DNA of 64,000 bases from Eubacterium sp. (GCA_017539165.1 JAFYHN010000035.1:1-64000), one strand, 5' to 3'. Counted from the stretch's first letter, positions 1-8,053 are shown. The notes: generated from the sequence alone by a model not told the origin. Made by a program: numbers and translations.

Positions 1-909
1 ATCATCATTCGACATATAGCCTGATTCTTCCGGATATTTGTCCATACATTTTTTGCTTTCTCTATCGAAAAAAGCACTGATATATGAAGATGCAGAAAGA
101 CATAACGGACCGCTTACTCCAAAATGAGTGAAAAGCATTTCTCCAAGCTCTTCATATAGGATCTTACTCTTCTTCAGAGTCTTATATGAATCTTTTGATG
201 CAATAACCTTCAGGGATACATTCTTCAGAGAAAGACCCATCAGTTCTTTCACAAATGATTCTCTTGTCTCAATCGGTACAAGAGCACATCTTACAGGACT
301 AATAGTGACACCTCTTTTACGAAGCATTTCGTAACCCTTACCAGTTGAACCAGTAGCCTGATAAGAATATCCTCCTGTTGTAATTACGACAACATCTGCA
401 TAAAGCTTTTCTATCTTACTCCTGCCATTCTGAACATATTCAACACCAACTACAGTCTGGATAGGTTCATTTTCTTCGCCGATATATTCGTCACCTTCAT
501 CAACGATAAGATCTTTCACTTCCCGATTATAAAGAATCTTAACTCCGCATTTATTTAGTTTATTCGAAAGAGCCTTTATAACATCCGATGAATGATCTGA
601 CAATGGAAATACACGATTCCCTCTCTCAATCTTAAGCCTTACTCCCCAGCTTTCAAAATCAGATATAACTCGACTCTGATTGTAACTGTAGATCGCACTA
701 TATAGGAACTTAGGATTAGTGACCACATTCTTAAGAAATGTTTCCTCATCGGATGCATTTGTTACGTTGCATCTTCCCTTACCAGTTATATAGAGTTTCT
801 TACCAGGACGGTCATTCTTTTCTATTATCGTTACATCATAATTCTCGGATGCATGGATTGCAGTCATCATTCCAGCTGCTCCAGCTCCGATTATAATCAT
901 CCTCTTCAT
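1..909 (-). CDS. HI0933/BaiN-type FAD flavoprotein, C-terminus cut by window edge
   Basis: The frame is open from an ATG at 909 to the window edge, giving 303 residues; relatives are usually about 400, so roughly 100 C-terminal residues are missing. The N-terminus has a dinucleotide-binding GAGAAG motif (residues 8-13), an acidic end of strand two (E30), and the family signature GKGRCNVTN at 43-51. These are typical of the HI0933/BaiN NAD(P)/FAD-dependent oxidoreductases. Members include bile-acid dehydroxylation enzymes, but most have no known substrate, so no specific reaction is claimed. An AAGGGA site precedes the ATG. The gene follows the small membrane protein at 924-1355 by 14 bp, so the two are probably co-transcribed. 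Confidence 0.85.
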   Translation of the reverse strand, partial: MKRMIIIGAGAAGMMTAIHASENYDVTIIEKNDRPGKKLYITGKGRCNVTNASDEETFLKNVVTNPKFLYSAIYSYNQSRVISDFESWGVRLKIERGNRVFPLSDHSSDVIKALSNKLNKCGVKILYNREVKDLIVDEGDEYIGEENEPIQTVVGVEYVQNGRSKIEKLYADVVVITTGGYSYQATGSTGKGYEMLRKRGVTISPVRCALVPIETRESFVKELMGLSLKNVSLKVIASKDSYKTLKKSKILYEELGEMLFTHFGVSGPLCLSASSYISAFFDRESKKCMDKYPEESGYMSNDD

Positions 910-923
910 ACAATTCCCTTTTA

Positions 924-1355
924 TCAATACTCTGTTTTTATTTTATCAAGGTTATATATCTCTTTAAATCTCTGTTCATCTTCAGGCGTCCTGATCAGCA
1001 TAACATCAACAAAATGACCATCATCCTTATTCTTGAAGCCGGCAACTTTTTCACCTGTACAGATGGAACTCCTGATGACCGCATACTGTTTTTCCGGATT
1101 AAAAGCTATATCATCTGCCAGACGTTTTTCAAAATGGGGGATATTTCCATTATCCTGATGCATTTCGATTGCAAAAAGAATAAAAAACGCAAGCAGGATT
1201 ACCCCTCCAAGTATAACGAGAGACCAGATGACCTTTTCGAAGGCAAGCCAGATGATACCCGGAATAACTATGCCGATCACAAGACCAGTGAGAATCCATT
1301 TCCCACCATAATGAACTGAGTTTATCTTGGGAATACCCTTCTTTTTATCGTTCAT
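924..1355 (-). CDS. Small two-helix membrane protein of unknown function
   Basis: This 143-residue protein has no family I recognise. It has a basic N-terminus, two adjacent hydrophobic helices (about residues 19-39 and 43-65), and a soluble C-terminal part of about 75 residues rich in charged residues. The start is placed at the ATG at 1355, which has a GAGG ribosome site 8 nt upstream; a longer frame would need a TTG codon at 1379 without a good site. It sits between the oxaloacetate decarboxylase terminator and the flavoprotein, 14 bp from the latter. It could be an accessory membrane protein for that flavoprotein, but nothing proves this. Confidence 0.7.
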   Translation of the reverse strand: MNDKKKGIPKINSVHYGGKWILTGLVIGIVIPGIIWLAFEKVIWSLVILGGVILLAFFILFAIEMHQDNGNIPHFEKRLADDIAFNPEKQYAVIRSSICTGEKVAGFKNKDDGHFVDVMLIRTPEDEQRFKEIYNLDKIKTEY

Positions 1356-1402
1356 AAGCATAACCTCAATACATTTCAAACGCCCATAACAAAACCCTTC
1401 TA

Positions 1403-1431
1403 ACTATAACAAAAATCAGCACCTTCCACAA
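1403..1431 (-). promoter_or_regulatory. Candidate promoter overlapping the upstream terminator
   Basis: On the minus strand, TTGTGG (1426-1431) and TATAGT (1403-1408) are spaced by exactly 17 bp. The -35 box lies within the loop and stem of the terminator of the preceding operon, so one short stretch may both end that transcript and start the next one. The -35 match is only moderate. Confidence 0.4.
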
Positions 1432-1448
1432 TGGAAAAGTGCTGATTT
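1409..1448 (-). terminator. Intrinsic terminator of the Na+ decarboxylase operon
   Basis: The arms AAATCAGCAC and GTGCTGATTT, extended by a CTTCC/GGAAA pairing, form a long hairpin. On the minus strand it is followed by a run of T residues (1408-1413). It lies 15 bp past the stop of the gene at 1464-2870. Confidence 0.85.
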
Positions 1449-1463
1449 AATAGCATCTGTTAT

Positions 1464-2870
1464 TTATGCAGGGTATGTCTTGTTAGCTGTATCAGCCTTT
1501 GACATATCTACGCCAGTCTGCTGAGCTTCTCTATACTTGAAGAAGTCTGTAGCAACCTGTGGGAAGAGTGCATATGAAAGCACGTCCTCATCCTGCTGAA
1601 TGTACTGAGAGATCTCAGATCTAAGCTTATCAAGCTCAGGCTCAAGATCATCTGCAGGTCTATGTGTGATAGGCTTTGTATCACCGATAGCTTTCTTCTG
1701 AACTTCAGGGTTGAATGGCTTGATTGTCTGACCATACTTACCTGAAAGAAGGTCTTTAGACTCTTTAGTAACCATCTTGTATCTCTCACCCATGAGAACG
1801 TTAAGAACAGCCTGTGTACCAACGATCTGCGATGAAGGTGTAACAAGTGGTGGCTCACCGAAGTCTTTACGTACGCGAGGAACTTCCTCAAGAACTTCCT
1901 GAAGCTTGTCATCCTGCTTAGCTTCCTTAAGCTGTGAAACTAGGTTTGAAAGCATTCCACCAGGTACCTGGTAAAGAAGTGTCTTAATGTTAACACCAAG
2001 AATCTTTGTGCTCATAAGTCCAGACTCAAGGCACTCTTCTCTGTATGGTCTGAAGTACTCTGCGATCTCAGCAAGAAGCTTCTGATCAAGCCCTGTATCT
2101 CTGTCTGTACCCTTGAATGTCTCAACCATAACTTCTGTAGCTGGCTGTGAAGTACCAAGAGCGAATGGAGATATAGCTGTATCGATTACATCAACACCAG
2201 CCTCTGCTGCCTTGAGGTATGTCATAGCAGCAACACCTGATGTGTAATGTGTATGAAGCTGAATTGGAAGTTTTGAACCTTCCTTGAGAGCCTTAACAAG
2301 TCTCTCTGCCTCGTAAGGAACAAGAAGACCTGACATATCCTTGATACAGATTGAGTCAGCACCCATCTCTTCGATCTTTCTAGCTGTCTCTTTCCAGTAA
2401 TCAAGTGTATAAGCATCTCCAAGTGTATATGAAAGGGCGATCTGTGCATGACCACCTTCCTTATTTGTAGCCTTAACTGCTGTCTCAAGGTTACGAAGGT
2501 CATTGAGGCAGTCGAAGATACGAATGATATCGATACCATTTGCGATAGACTTCTGTACGAAGTACTCTACAACGTCATCAGCATATGGTCTGTAACCAAG
2601 GATGTTCTGACCTCTGAAGAGCATCTGAAGCTTTGTGTTCTTGAATCCATCCTTAAGCTTACGAAGTCTGTCCCATGGATCTTCCTTAAGGAATCTGAGA
2701 CATGAATCAAATGTAGCACCACCCCAGCACTCTACTGAATGGTAGCCGACTTTATCCATCTTATCTATGATTGGAAGCATTTCTTCGGTTGGCATACGAG
2801 TTGCGATCAGTGACTGATGAGCGTCACGGAGGACAGTCTCAGTAATGCCAAGCTTCTTAATTTCTGACAT
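1464..2870 (-). CDS. oadA: Oxaloacetate decarboxylase alpha-type carboxyltransferase (no biotin domain)
   Basis: This 468-residue protein is the DRE-TIM-barrel carboxyltransferase seen in oxaloacetate decarboxylase alpha and in pyruvate carboxylase subunit B. Visible signatures are LRDAHQSL with metal-ligand D16, CIKDMSG with the carbamylatable lysine K177, and the metal-binding pair QLHTH (H206, H208). Typical OadA chains of about 600 residues carry a C-terminal biotin domain; here the chain ends after the TIM barrel and its conserved C-terminal region. The biotin carrier is encoded separately at 4376-4756. The enzyme should move CO2 from oxaloacetate to carrier biotin, or the reverse with pyruvate. 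It is the last gene of the operon and is separated from oadB by a 270-bp gap holding a repeat-like element. Confidence 0.9.
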   Translation of the reverse strand: MSEIKKLGITETVLRDAHQSLIATRMPTEEMLPIIDKMDKVGYHSVECWGGATFDSCLRFLKEDPWDRLRKLKDGFKNTKLQMLFRGQNILGYRPYADDVVEYFVQKSIANGIDIIRIFDCLNDLRNLETAVKATNKEGGHAQIALSYTLGDAYTLDYWKETARKIEEMGADSICIKDMSGLLVPYEAERLVKALKEGSKLPIQLHTHYTSGVAAMTYLKAAEAGVDVIDTAISPFALGTSQPATEVMVETFKGTDRDTGLDQKLLAEIAEYFRPYREECLESGLMSTKILGVNIKTLLYQVPGGMLSNLVSQLKEAKQDDKLQEVLEEVPRVRKDFGEPPLVTPSSQIVGTQAVLNVLMGERYKMVTKESKDLLSGKYGQTIKPFNPEVQKKAIGDTKPITHRPADDLEPELDKLRSEISQYIQQDEDVLSYALFPQVATDFFKYREAQQTGVDMSKADTANKTYPA

Positions 2871-2903
2871 TTTTTTAATTTCCTTTCTGTTATATATTCA
2901 AAT

Positions 2904-3134
2904 ACTGTTTGCAGGCCGCCCACAATTCATTCGGGACGTCCGCACTCGAAACTCGATTTTTATTCAGCAAGCTGATAAAAATCTTCTTTCGGTGCTCTAT
3001 CGTCTGCTCCGCAGACACCTCCCTCATGTATTTTGAGCATCCTTGCTTCGCAAGGTATACCCAGCCCAAAGTATTGCCTCTTCGCAAGCAAGCTTGCACG
3101 AGTCAAACTTTTGTCTGTGTACCTGCTAAACAGT
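2904..3134. repeat. 231-bp MITE-like element with terminal inverted repeats
   Basis: The gap between oadB and oadA is bounded by the inverted ends ACTGTTTGCAGG and CCTGCTAAACAGT (12 bp matching with one extra base). Inside are several smaller hairpins: GATTTTTAT/ATAAAAATC around a CAGC/GCTG core (about 2956-2984), GTCTGC/GCAGAC (3009-3023) and CCTTGC/GCAAGG (3041-3055). No convincing protein is encoded. This could be a non-autonomous mobile repeat or a cluster of processing hairpins in the operon mRNA; other copies in the genome would decide. Confidence 0.5.
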
Positions 3135-3141
3135 TGCCCTT

Positions 3142-4263
3142 TTAGTGCACGTTGAAAATAGCCATAAATGTTCCGGCAGCAACGGCGGTTCCGATAACTC
3201 CGGCAACGTTAGGTCCCATCGCATTCATGAGAAGGAAGTTTGTAGGATCATACTCTGCTGCAACCTTCTGTGAAACTCTGGCAGCCATAGGTACAGCTGA
3301 AACTCCGGCTGATCCGATAAGCGGATTAACCTTACCCTTTGTGACAAAGCACATGAGTTTTCCAAACAGAACTCCCATCGTGGTACCAAGACTGAATGCA
3401 ATAAGTCCAAGAATAACAATCTTGATAGTTGTCATCTGAAGGAATGCTTCTGCACTTGTTGTAGCTCCTACTGAAGTACCAAGAAGGATAACAACGATGT
3501 ACATCATAGCATTTGAAGCAGTCTCTGTAAGCTGCTTAACAACACCTGACTCTCTAAAGAGGTTACCAAGCATAAGCATACCTACAAGAGGCGCTGTTGT
3601 AGGAAGTATCATAACTACAACCAGTGTAACAACGATAGGAAAAACTATCTTCTCAAGCTTAGTAACTTTACGAAGCTGAGGCATCTTGATAAGTCTTTCC
3701 TTCTTAGTTGTAAAAAGCTTCATAAATGGAGGCTGTATAACAGGTACAAGTGACATATATGAATACGCCGCAACTGCTATAGGTCCGAGAAGTGTATCGC
3801 CCATTCCAAGCTTTCCGGCAAGGAAGATTGATGTAGGACCATCAGCACCACCGATGATTGAAATAGCTGCAGCTTCCTTTCCTGTGAATCCAAGAGCGAT
3901 TGCAAGGAAATAAGCTCCGTAAATACCAAACTGTGCCGCCGCACCCAATATGAAACTCGGCGGGTAGGCTATAAGTGGACCAAAGTCCGTCATGGCGCCT
4001 ACACCCATGAATATAAGTGAAGGAAGGATACTCCATTCATCAAGTTTATAGAAGTAATGCAGAAGTCCACCTTCCTGTATAATACTTGGAAACATGTTTA
4101 CCAGAAACATACCGAATGATATCGGCACGAGCAGGAGTGGCTCAAATCCCTTGGCTATAGCAAGATACATGAAGAGAAATGCAACAAGTATCATGATATA
4201 ATTCTTCCAGTCAAGGGTAGCAAAACCTGTCTGTCCGGCAAGATTTAGAATAATATCTTTCAT
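3142..4263 (-). CDS. oadB: Na+-translocating decarboxylase beta subunit
   Basis: This 373-residue, very hydrophobic protein with about ten membrane segments is the membrane core of oxaloacetate/methylmalonyl-CoA decarboxylases. It decarboxylates carboxybiotin and exports Na+. The family signature GGADGPT (138-144, with the key aspartate D141) is present, as is the C-terminal region NPLIGSAGVSAVPMAARV (313-330) and NAMGPNVAG (347-355) implicated in Na+ and proton handling. The length matches the family. A TACCTCC-complement ribosome site precedes the ATG. It lies between the biotin carrier gene, from which a 27-bp-stem hairpin separates it, and oadA. One OadB probably serves both carboxyltransferases of the operon. 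Confidence 0.93.
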   Translation of the reverse strand: MKDIILNLAGQTGFATLDWKNYIMILVAFLFMYLAIAKGFEPLLLVPISFGMFLVNMFPSIIQEGGLLHYFYKLDEWSILPSLIFMGVGAMTDFGPLIAYPPSFILGAAAQFGIYGAYFLAIALGFTGKEAAAISIIGGADGPTSIFLAGKLGMGDTLLGPIAVAAYSYMSLVPVIQPPFMKLFTTKKERLIKMPQLRKVTKLEKIVFPIVVTLVVVMILPTTAPLVGMLMLGNLFRESGVVKQLTETASNAMMYIVVILLGTSVGATTSAEAFLQMTTIKIVILGLIAFSLGTTMGVLFGKLMCFVTKGKVNPLIGSAGVSAVPMAARVSQKVAAEYDPTNFLLMNAMGPNVAGVIGTAVAAGTFMAIFNVH

Positions 4264-4296
4264 TTTTACCTCCTCAGGTTCTTAGTAAGAACACAC

Positions 4297-4378
4297 TAGT
4301 ATAGTGTTTCTTAATTAACTGGATTATAAACACAGAATGTTTTTCTGAGAGTCCAGTTAATTAGAAATCTCTATACTA
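4297..4378 (-). promoter_or_regulatory. Long intergenic hairpin in the operon mRNA before oadB
   Basis: Inverted arms of roughly 27 bp (TTAGTATAG…TCTAATTAACTGGA against TCCAGTTAATTAAGA…CTATACTA) enclose about 28 nt, including a small CAGAA/TTCTG hairpin. The stop codon of the biotin-carrier gene lies at its base. No T run follows, so it is more likely an RNA processing or stability element setting subunit ratios than a terminator. Confidence 0.6.
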
Positions 4379-4756
4379 ATTTAATGTAACAAGTGTATCT
4401 CCTGATTCAACTGAGGCTCCAACTGTAGCGTTTACAGATGCAACTGTACCATCCTCAGGTGCCACGATCTCATTTTCCATCTTCATTGCTTCAAGAACAA
4501 GAAGTACATCACCCTTCTTAACTGACTTACCAACTTCAGTCTTTACTCCAAGGATCTTACCAGGCATAGGTGCAGATACTACAATGCTTCCCTGTGATCC
4601 AGATGCTGCAGGTGCTGCTGCGGCTGGTGCTGCTGCAGGTGCTGCCGGAGCTGCTACAGGCGCAGATGCTACTGCTGCAGGTGCTGCTCCTCCACCAATT
4701 TCTTCAACTGCTACGTCATATACGCTTCCATTAACTGTTATTCTATAATTCTTCAT
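4376..4756 (-). CDS. Biotin carboxyl carrier protein
   Basis: This 126-residue protein ends in a biotinyl domain with the canonical EAMKMEN site (K92 is the lysine that biotin ligase modifies). An Ala/Pro-rich flexible hinge (about residues 24-51) separates it from a short N-terminal segment beginning MKNYRITVNG, as in decarboxylase gamma/delta carrier subunits. The carrier shuttles CO2 between a carboxyltransferase and OadB. It is the only biotin carrier in a cluster with two carboxyltransferases (5831-7255 and 1464-2870), so it is probably shared. The hinge is encoded by a GC-rich GCW-repeat stretch. Confidence 0.95.
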   Translation of the reverse strand: MKNYRITVNGSVYDVAVEEIGGGAAPAAVASAPVAAPAAPAAAPAAAAPAASGSQGSIVVSAPMPGKILGVKTEVGKSVKKGDVLLVLEAMKMENEIVAPEDGTVASVNATVGASVESGDTLVTLN

Positions 4757-4799
4757 TTCTATTCTCCTTATACCAAATGTATTCTTATAAAAGAATCAC

Positions 4800-5816
4800 C
4801 TAACGTACTCTTCTTATAGATCTTACAACAAGCTTATCATTACTTGCAGTGTAAGCAGGTCCTCTGACACCGCTTCCGGATGCCGCATATATAGCAGCAG
4901 TGATAACTGCAACAAGTTCAGAATCATTTACCAGATTCTCACCTGTGCTTGCCGCAGGCTTCTCAGCAGAAACTTCAGCCTTTTCACTGTCTTCTGCAGC
5001 CTTAGTTCCAATAATCTGTTCCTCTGTCTTCTTCTTTGCAGCTTCTTCAGCAGCTTTCTTTTCAGCTCTCTGCTTTCTGATATCAGCATCAAAGAGCATT
5101 GGAAGATATTTCAGAAGACTGATGATAAATGATATGAATATAAGAACAGCGAAAACTACGCCCATTCCTATGATTGTATTCTTTCCTGCCTGTGAGATAA
5201 GTTCTTTCTTTGAATAAACAGCACTTACTTCACACTCTTCTGGATTATAACGTAACTCATTATACTGAAGAGCAAGAAAACTCTCTATAAATGCATCTAC
5301 AGATGACCCATCCAATCTAGCGTCATTCAAACATGTCTGAGAAACAATTGTATCTACATCTACGCCAAACTGTGCTGCCTGATTTTTGATATTCTTTTCA
5401 ACAGCATCTGCATCAAGTTCGTATTTTCTATTCTGTGTATAAGAAACAGTAATTCTTACGTCTCTCTCTTTATATTCGCATAATACAGAACAGTTAACCT
5501 TTCCATTGGCACCGTTCGTAATCTCTGCAGTACTATCATCTTTGAATGCCACAAACTCACCTACATGGTCTGTAGTCTGAGCCGCAATAAAACCGCTGAC
5601 AGCTGATTTCTCAAGCTCAGTTCCGTCATTTATGAAGTACTCCTGTTCGGTCTCATCTGTATCATAAAACCTTGATATGATATCTTTTGTAGATTTGATC
5701 ATAGAATCTCTGTTAACTTCGAAAAACAGATCTTCCTTCTTCTCACAACCGGCAAGAGCAAAAATGAATGAAAGTAACATGCAAAGAAGCAAACTCTTCT
5801 TTAAGCTTTTTTTCAT
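4800..5816 (-). CDS. Lipoprotein-type OadG (decarboxylase gamma subunit)
   Basis: This 338-residue protein has a lipoprotein signal with lipobox LAGC (C24). An extracytoplasmic domain of about 185 residues follows, then one membrane helix (213-235), a Lys/Glu/Ala-rich linker and a C-terminal segment ending SGSGVRGPAYTASNDKLVV-like, as in OadG/MmdD anchor subunits. Classical OadG proteins are about 80-100 residues with only the helix and linker; the large external lipoprotein domain is an addition. Its role would be to assemble the membrane complex, and the extra domain might sense or contact the cell surface. The gene is 14 bp from mmdA. Confidence 0.8.
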   Translation of the reverse strand: MKKSLKKSLLLCMLLSFIFALAGCEKKEDLFFEVNRDSMIKSTKDIISRFYDTDETEQEYFINDGTELEKSAVSGFIAAQTTDHVGEFVAFKDDSTAEITNGANGKVNCSVLCEYKERDVRITVSYTQNRKYELDADAVEKNIKNQAAQFGVDVDTIVSQTCLNDARLDGSSVDAFIESFLALQYNELRYNPEECEVSAVYSKKELISQAGKNTIIGMGVVFAVLIFISFIISLLKYLPMLFDADIRKQRAEKKAAEEAAKKKTEEQIIGTKAAEDSEKAEVSAEKPAASTGENLVNDSELVAVITAAIYAASGSGVRGPAYTASNDKLVVRSIRRVR

Positions 5817-5830
5817 TTGTTAACTCCTCC

Positions 5831-7255
5831 TTAGAAAGCCATATGTTTTCTATATGGTCTATCCTCTCTTTTAGTTGCAAGCATATCAAATACTGCAATA
5901 AGTCTCTTTCTAGTAGCATCAGGCTCGATTATGTCATCAACATAACCTCTCTTAGCTGCTGCAAGTGCACTTGACTGTGCCTCTGTGATCTTAGCGGCAG
6001 CATCCTTTATAGCCTGCTCTTTATCTGAAGCAGCCGCAATGTCATCTGCATACATGATCTCAGCAGCAGTCTTAGGATCAGTAAGACCGATCTTAGCTGT
6101 TGGCCATGCATATACAACATCTGCTCCGATTGATTTTGAGTTCATAACAATATATGCTGATCCGAACGCATCACCGATGATGACATTTACCTTCGGAACA
6201 GTTGCTTCTGTAAGTGCAACTGTAAGCTTAGCTGAAGCCTTAGCAACGAACTTCTCACTTTCAAATGTTGCCTCAAAACCTTTTGCAGCTGTAAGTGTAA
6301 GTACAGGAATGTTAAATGAATCTGCAAAGCTTACGAACTCTGCAGCTTTCTCAGCTCCATCCGGTGTGATAAGACCGTTAGACTCACTAACCTGATTAGC
6401 AACAACTGCAATGGTTGCTCCATCAAGTTTGATGAATCCTGTAACGATATCTTTACCGAATGCAGGCTTTGTCTCGATGAAAAGATTATCATCAGATATG
6501 CTCTGGGCGATGCTTCTTGCATCATCCTTGGATGCATCTATTCCAGGAATAGTTCTGTTAAGATCATCCTCGCATACAGATACTGCATCTTCCATGTTAT
6601 TTGATGGAAGTACAGATACAAGATTTCTGATACCGTATAATGCATCAGCATCTGACTCGTAAACTCCATCAACAAGTGATGTATTCTCGCTTACGTAATC
6701 AGCTGAAGAAGTATCACACTTCTCCTCATAGTTTCCCTTTATAGCATTTGGACTGTTAACGAAGAGCTTAGCTCCCTTAACCATGAATGTAAAATCAGAA
6801 AGTGATGCAAGAATTCCTGCTCCACCACCACAGTTACCAAAGATAGCTGTAACCTGAGGTATAACTCCTGATGCTATTGATGACTTCTTGAAAAGTGCAC
6901 CAAAGCTGTGAAGCGCATCTGTTGCTTCCTGAAGTCTGAGTCCTGCGCAATCAATAAGTCCTATGACAGGTGCTCCAACCTTCATAGCCAGATTGTATAT
7001 AGCTGCGATCTTCTTAGCATGCATCTCACCGATTGCACCGCCAAGAACAGAAGCGTCCTGACTATATACATAAACAAGTCTCCCATCGATCAAACCATAT
7101 CCAGTGATAACACCGTCTTTTGGAGTATCAAGAAGACCTTCGTTGAAATCAGTTGTTCTCGCTGTTACCTGAGATCCGATCTCAACAAAACTTGAGTCAT
7201 CAAGAAGAGTAGCAATTCTCTCACTTGCTGACAGGGTAAGCTTGTCGCTCATCAT
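5831..7255 (-). CDS. mmdA: MmdA-type acyl-CoA carboxyltransferase
   Basis: This 474-residue protein belongs to the acyl-CoA carboxyltransferase (crotonase-fold) family that includes methylmalonyl-CoA decarboxylase alpha and propionyl-CoA carboxylase beta. Visible features are the N-lobe QDASVLGGAIGEMHAKK, the glycine-rich CGGGAG oxyanion segment, and a C-lobe with a FGSAYIVMNSKSIGAD segment. The N-lobe is somewhat shorter than in MmdA of about 510 residues, so acyl-CoA specificity is not certain; methylmalonyl-, malonyl- and glutaconyl-CoA remain possible. It is the first gene of the operon, with an AGGAGG site, a strong promoter at 7403-7431 and a leader with two hairpins. Confidence 0.85.
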   Translation of the reverse strand: MMSDKLTLSASERIATLLDDSSFVEIGSQVTARTTDFNEGLLDTPKDGVITGYGLIDGRLVYVYSQDASVLGGAIGEMHAKKIAAIYNLAMKVGAPVIGLIDCAGLRLQEATDALHSFGALFKKSSIASGVIPQVTAIFGNCGGGAGILASLSDFTFMVKGAKLFVNSPNAIKGNYEEKCDTSSADYVSENTSLVDGVYESDADALYGIRNLVSVLPSNNMEDAVSVCEDDLNRTIPGIDASKDDARSIAQSISDDNLFIETKPAFGKDIVTGFIKLDGATIAVVANQVSESNGLITPDGAEKAAEFVSFADSFNIPVLTLTAAKGFEATFESEKFVAKASAKLTVALTEATVPKVNVIIGDAFGSAYIVMNSKSIGADVVYAWPTAKIGLTDPKTAAEIMYADDIAAASDKEQAIKDAAAKITEAQSSALAAAKRGYVDDIIEPDATRKRLIAVFDMLATKREDRPYRKHMAF

Positions 7256-7290
7256 AATGTCCTCCTAAGATAAATAATTTATATCCTGCA

Positions 7291-7370
7291 GTCGCACGTT
7301 TAATGCGACACATAAAAGATAAGATATAACACGATGCCATAAATTACCGTGTTATATCTTATCTTTTATG
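7291..7370 (-). promoter_or_regulatory. mmdA operon leader with a perfect 23-bp inverted repeat
   Basis: Between promoter and start codon lies an exact 23-bp inverted repeat (7311-7333 and 7348-7370) around a 14-nt loop, then a smaller GTCGCA/TGCGAC hairpin (7291-7309). It begins about 26 nt after the predicted transcript start. There is no T run, so simple termination is unlikely; an mRNA stability, protein-binding or operator role is possible. Confidence 0.65.
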
Positions 7371-7402
7371 ATACACGTGTAACCGCAACTTTTGCCTTTT
7401 AT

Positions 7403-7431
7403 ACTATACTTCTTTTTATGTTCCATTTCAA
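7403..7431 (-). promoter_or_regulatory. Promoter of the Na+ decarboxylase operon
   Basis: TTGAAA (7426-7431) and TATAGT (7403-7408) on the minus strand are spaced by 17 bp. This close match to the housekeeping consensus gives a leader of about 140 nt for mmdA. Confidence 0.75.
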
Positions 7432-7442
7432 GTAAATCATAC

Positions 7443-7471
7443 AAAAAATGCGCCCCAAAGCGCATTTTTTT
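7443..7471 (-). terminator. Terminator after pgsA
   Basis: ATGCGC and GCGCAT form a short hairpin with A and T runs on both sides, so it can act in both directions. It lies just past the pgsA stop codon and before the mmdA promoter. Confidence 0.85.
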
Positions 7472-7482
7472 GTTTACATTAT

Positions 7483-8040
7483 TTATTTAAATGTAGAGAT
7501 AACATCTCTGTTCTTGGATATATAATCATATAAAGAAATAACAGTCAGGATCATCGCAGCATATATGAGAATAAGTTCAAAAACATGTATAACTCCTGCA
7601 AGAGCCGGAACTGATGGTCCAAGGTCAGCAATAAGAACGATGACCATGATCATCTGAACAGTTGTCTTAACCTTTCCCCACATGCTGGCAGCTATAACTT
7701 TACCATTATCTGCTGCAACAAGTCTAAATCCACTTATAGTGAATTCACGGGCAATGATTATGATAACGACCCAAGCCATTATCCTTCCCATAGATATAAG
7801 TGCTATCATCGCTGAGCATACAAGAAGTTTATCTGCCAGCGGATCCATAAACTTTCCAAAATCCGTTACAAGATTATTCTTTCTAGCTATCTTTCCATCT
7901 GCCATATCAGATAATGATGCTACGATGAAAAGCACAAGTGCTATCCACTTTCCTCCCGGTATAGAAGGCACCATAAGTGCTATTAAGAAAAATGGAATAA
8001 GTACTACTCTGAAAAGTGTTATTTTGTTTGGTAGATTCAT
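7483..8040 (-). CDS. pgsA: CDP-diacylglycerol-glycerol-3-phosphate 3-phosphatidyltransferase
   Basis: This 185-residue membrane enzyme makes phosphatidylglycerol phosphate from CDP-diacylglycerol and glycerol 3-phosphate, the committed step to phosphatidylglycerol and cardiolipin. The CDP-alcohol phosphatidyltransferase motif is complete: D45 and D48-G49, A52-R53, G62, D66 and D70 (DMADGKIAR through GKFMDPLAD). Length and the hydrophobic pattern of four to six helices fit PgsA. It starts 13 bp after rimO, the conserved rimO-pgsA arrangement of Clostridia, and ends at a clear terminator. Confidence 0.93.
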   Translation of the reverse strand: MNLPNKITLFRVVLIPFFLIALMVPSIPGGKWIALVLFIVASLSDMADGKIARKNNLVTDFGKFMDPLADKLLVCSAMIALISMGRIMAWVVIIIIAREFTISGFRLVAADNGKVIAASMWGKVKTTVQMIMVIVLIADLGPSVPALAGVIHVFELILIYAAMILTVISLYDYISKNRDVISTFK

Positions 8041-8053
8041 GTTTTTTGTCCTT

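Noticed and set aside
2890-3099. 69-codon minus-strand frame in the oadB-oadA gap
   Set aside because: It crosses several hairpins, has no clear ribosome site, and reads through inverted repeats; better explained as the repeat-like element.
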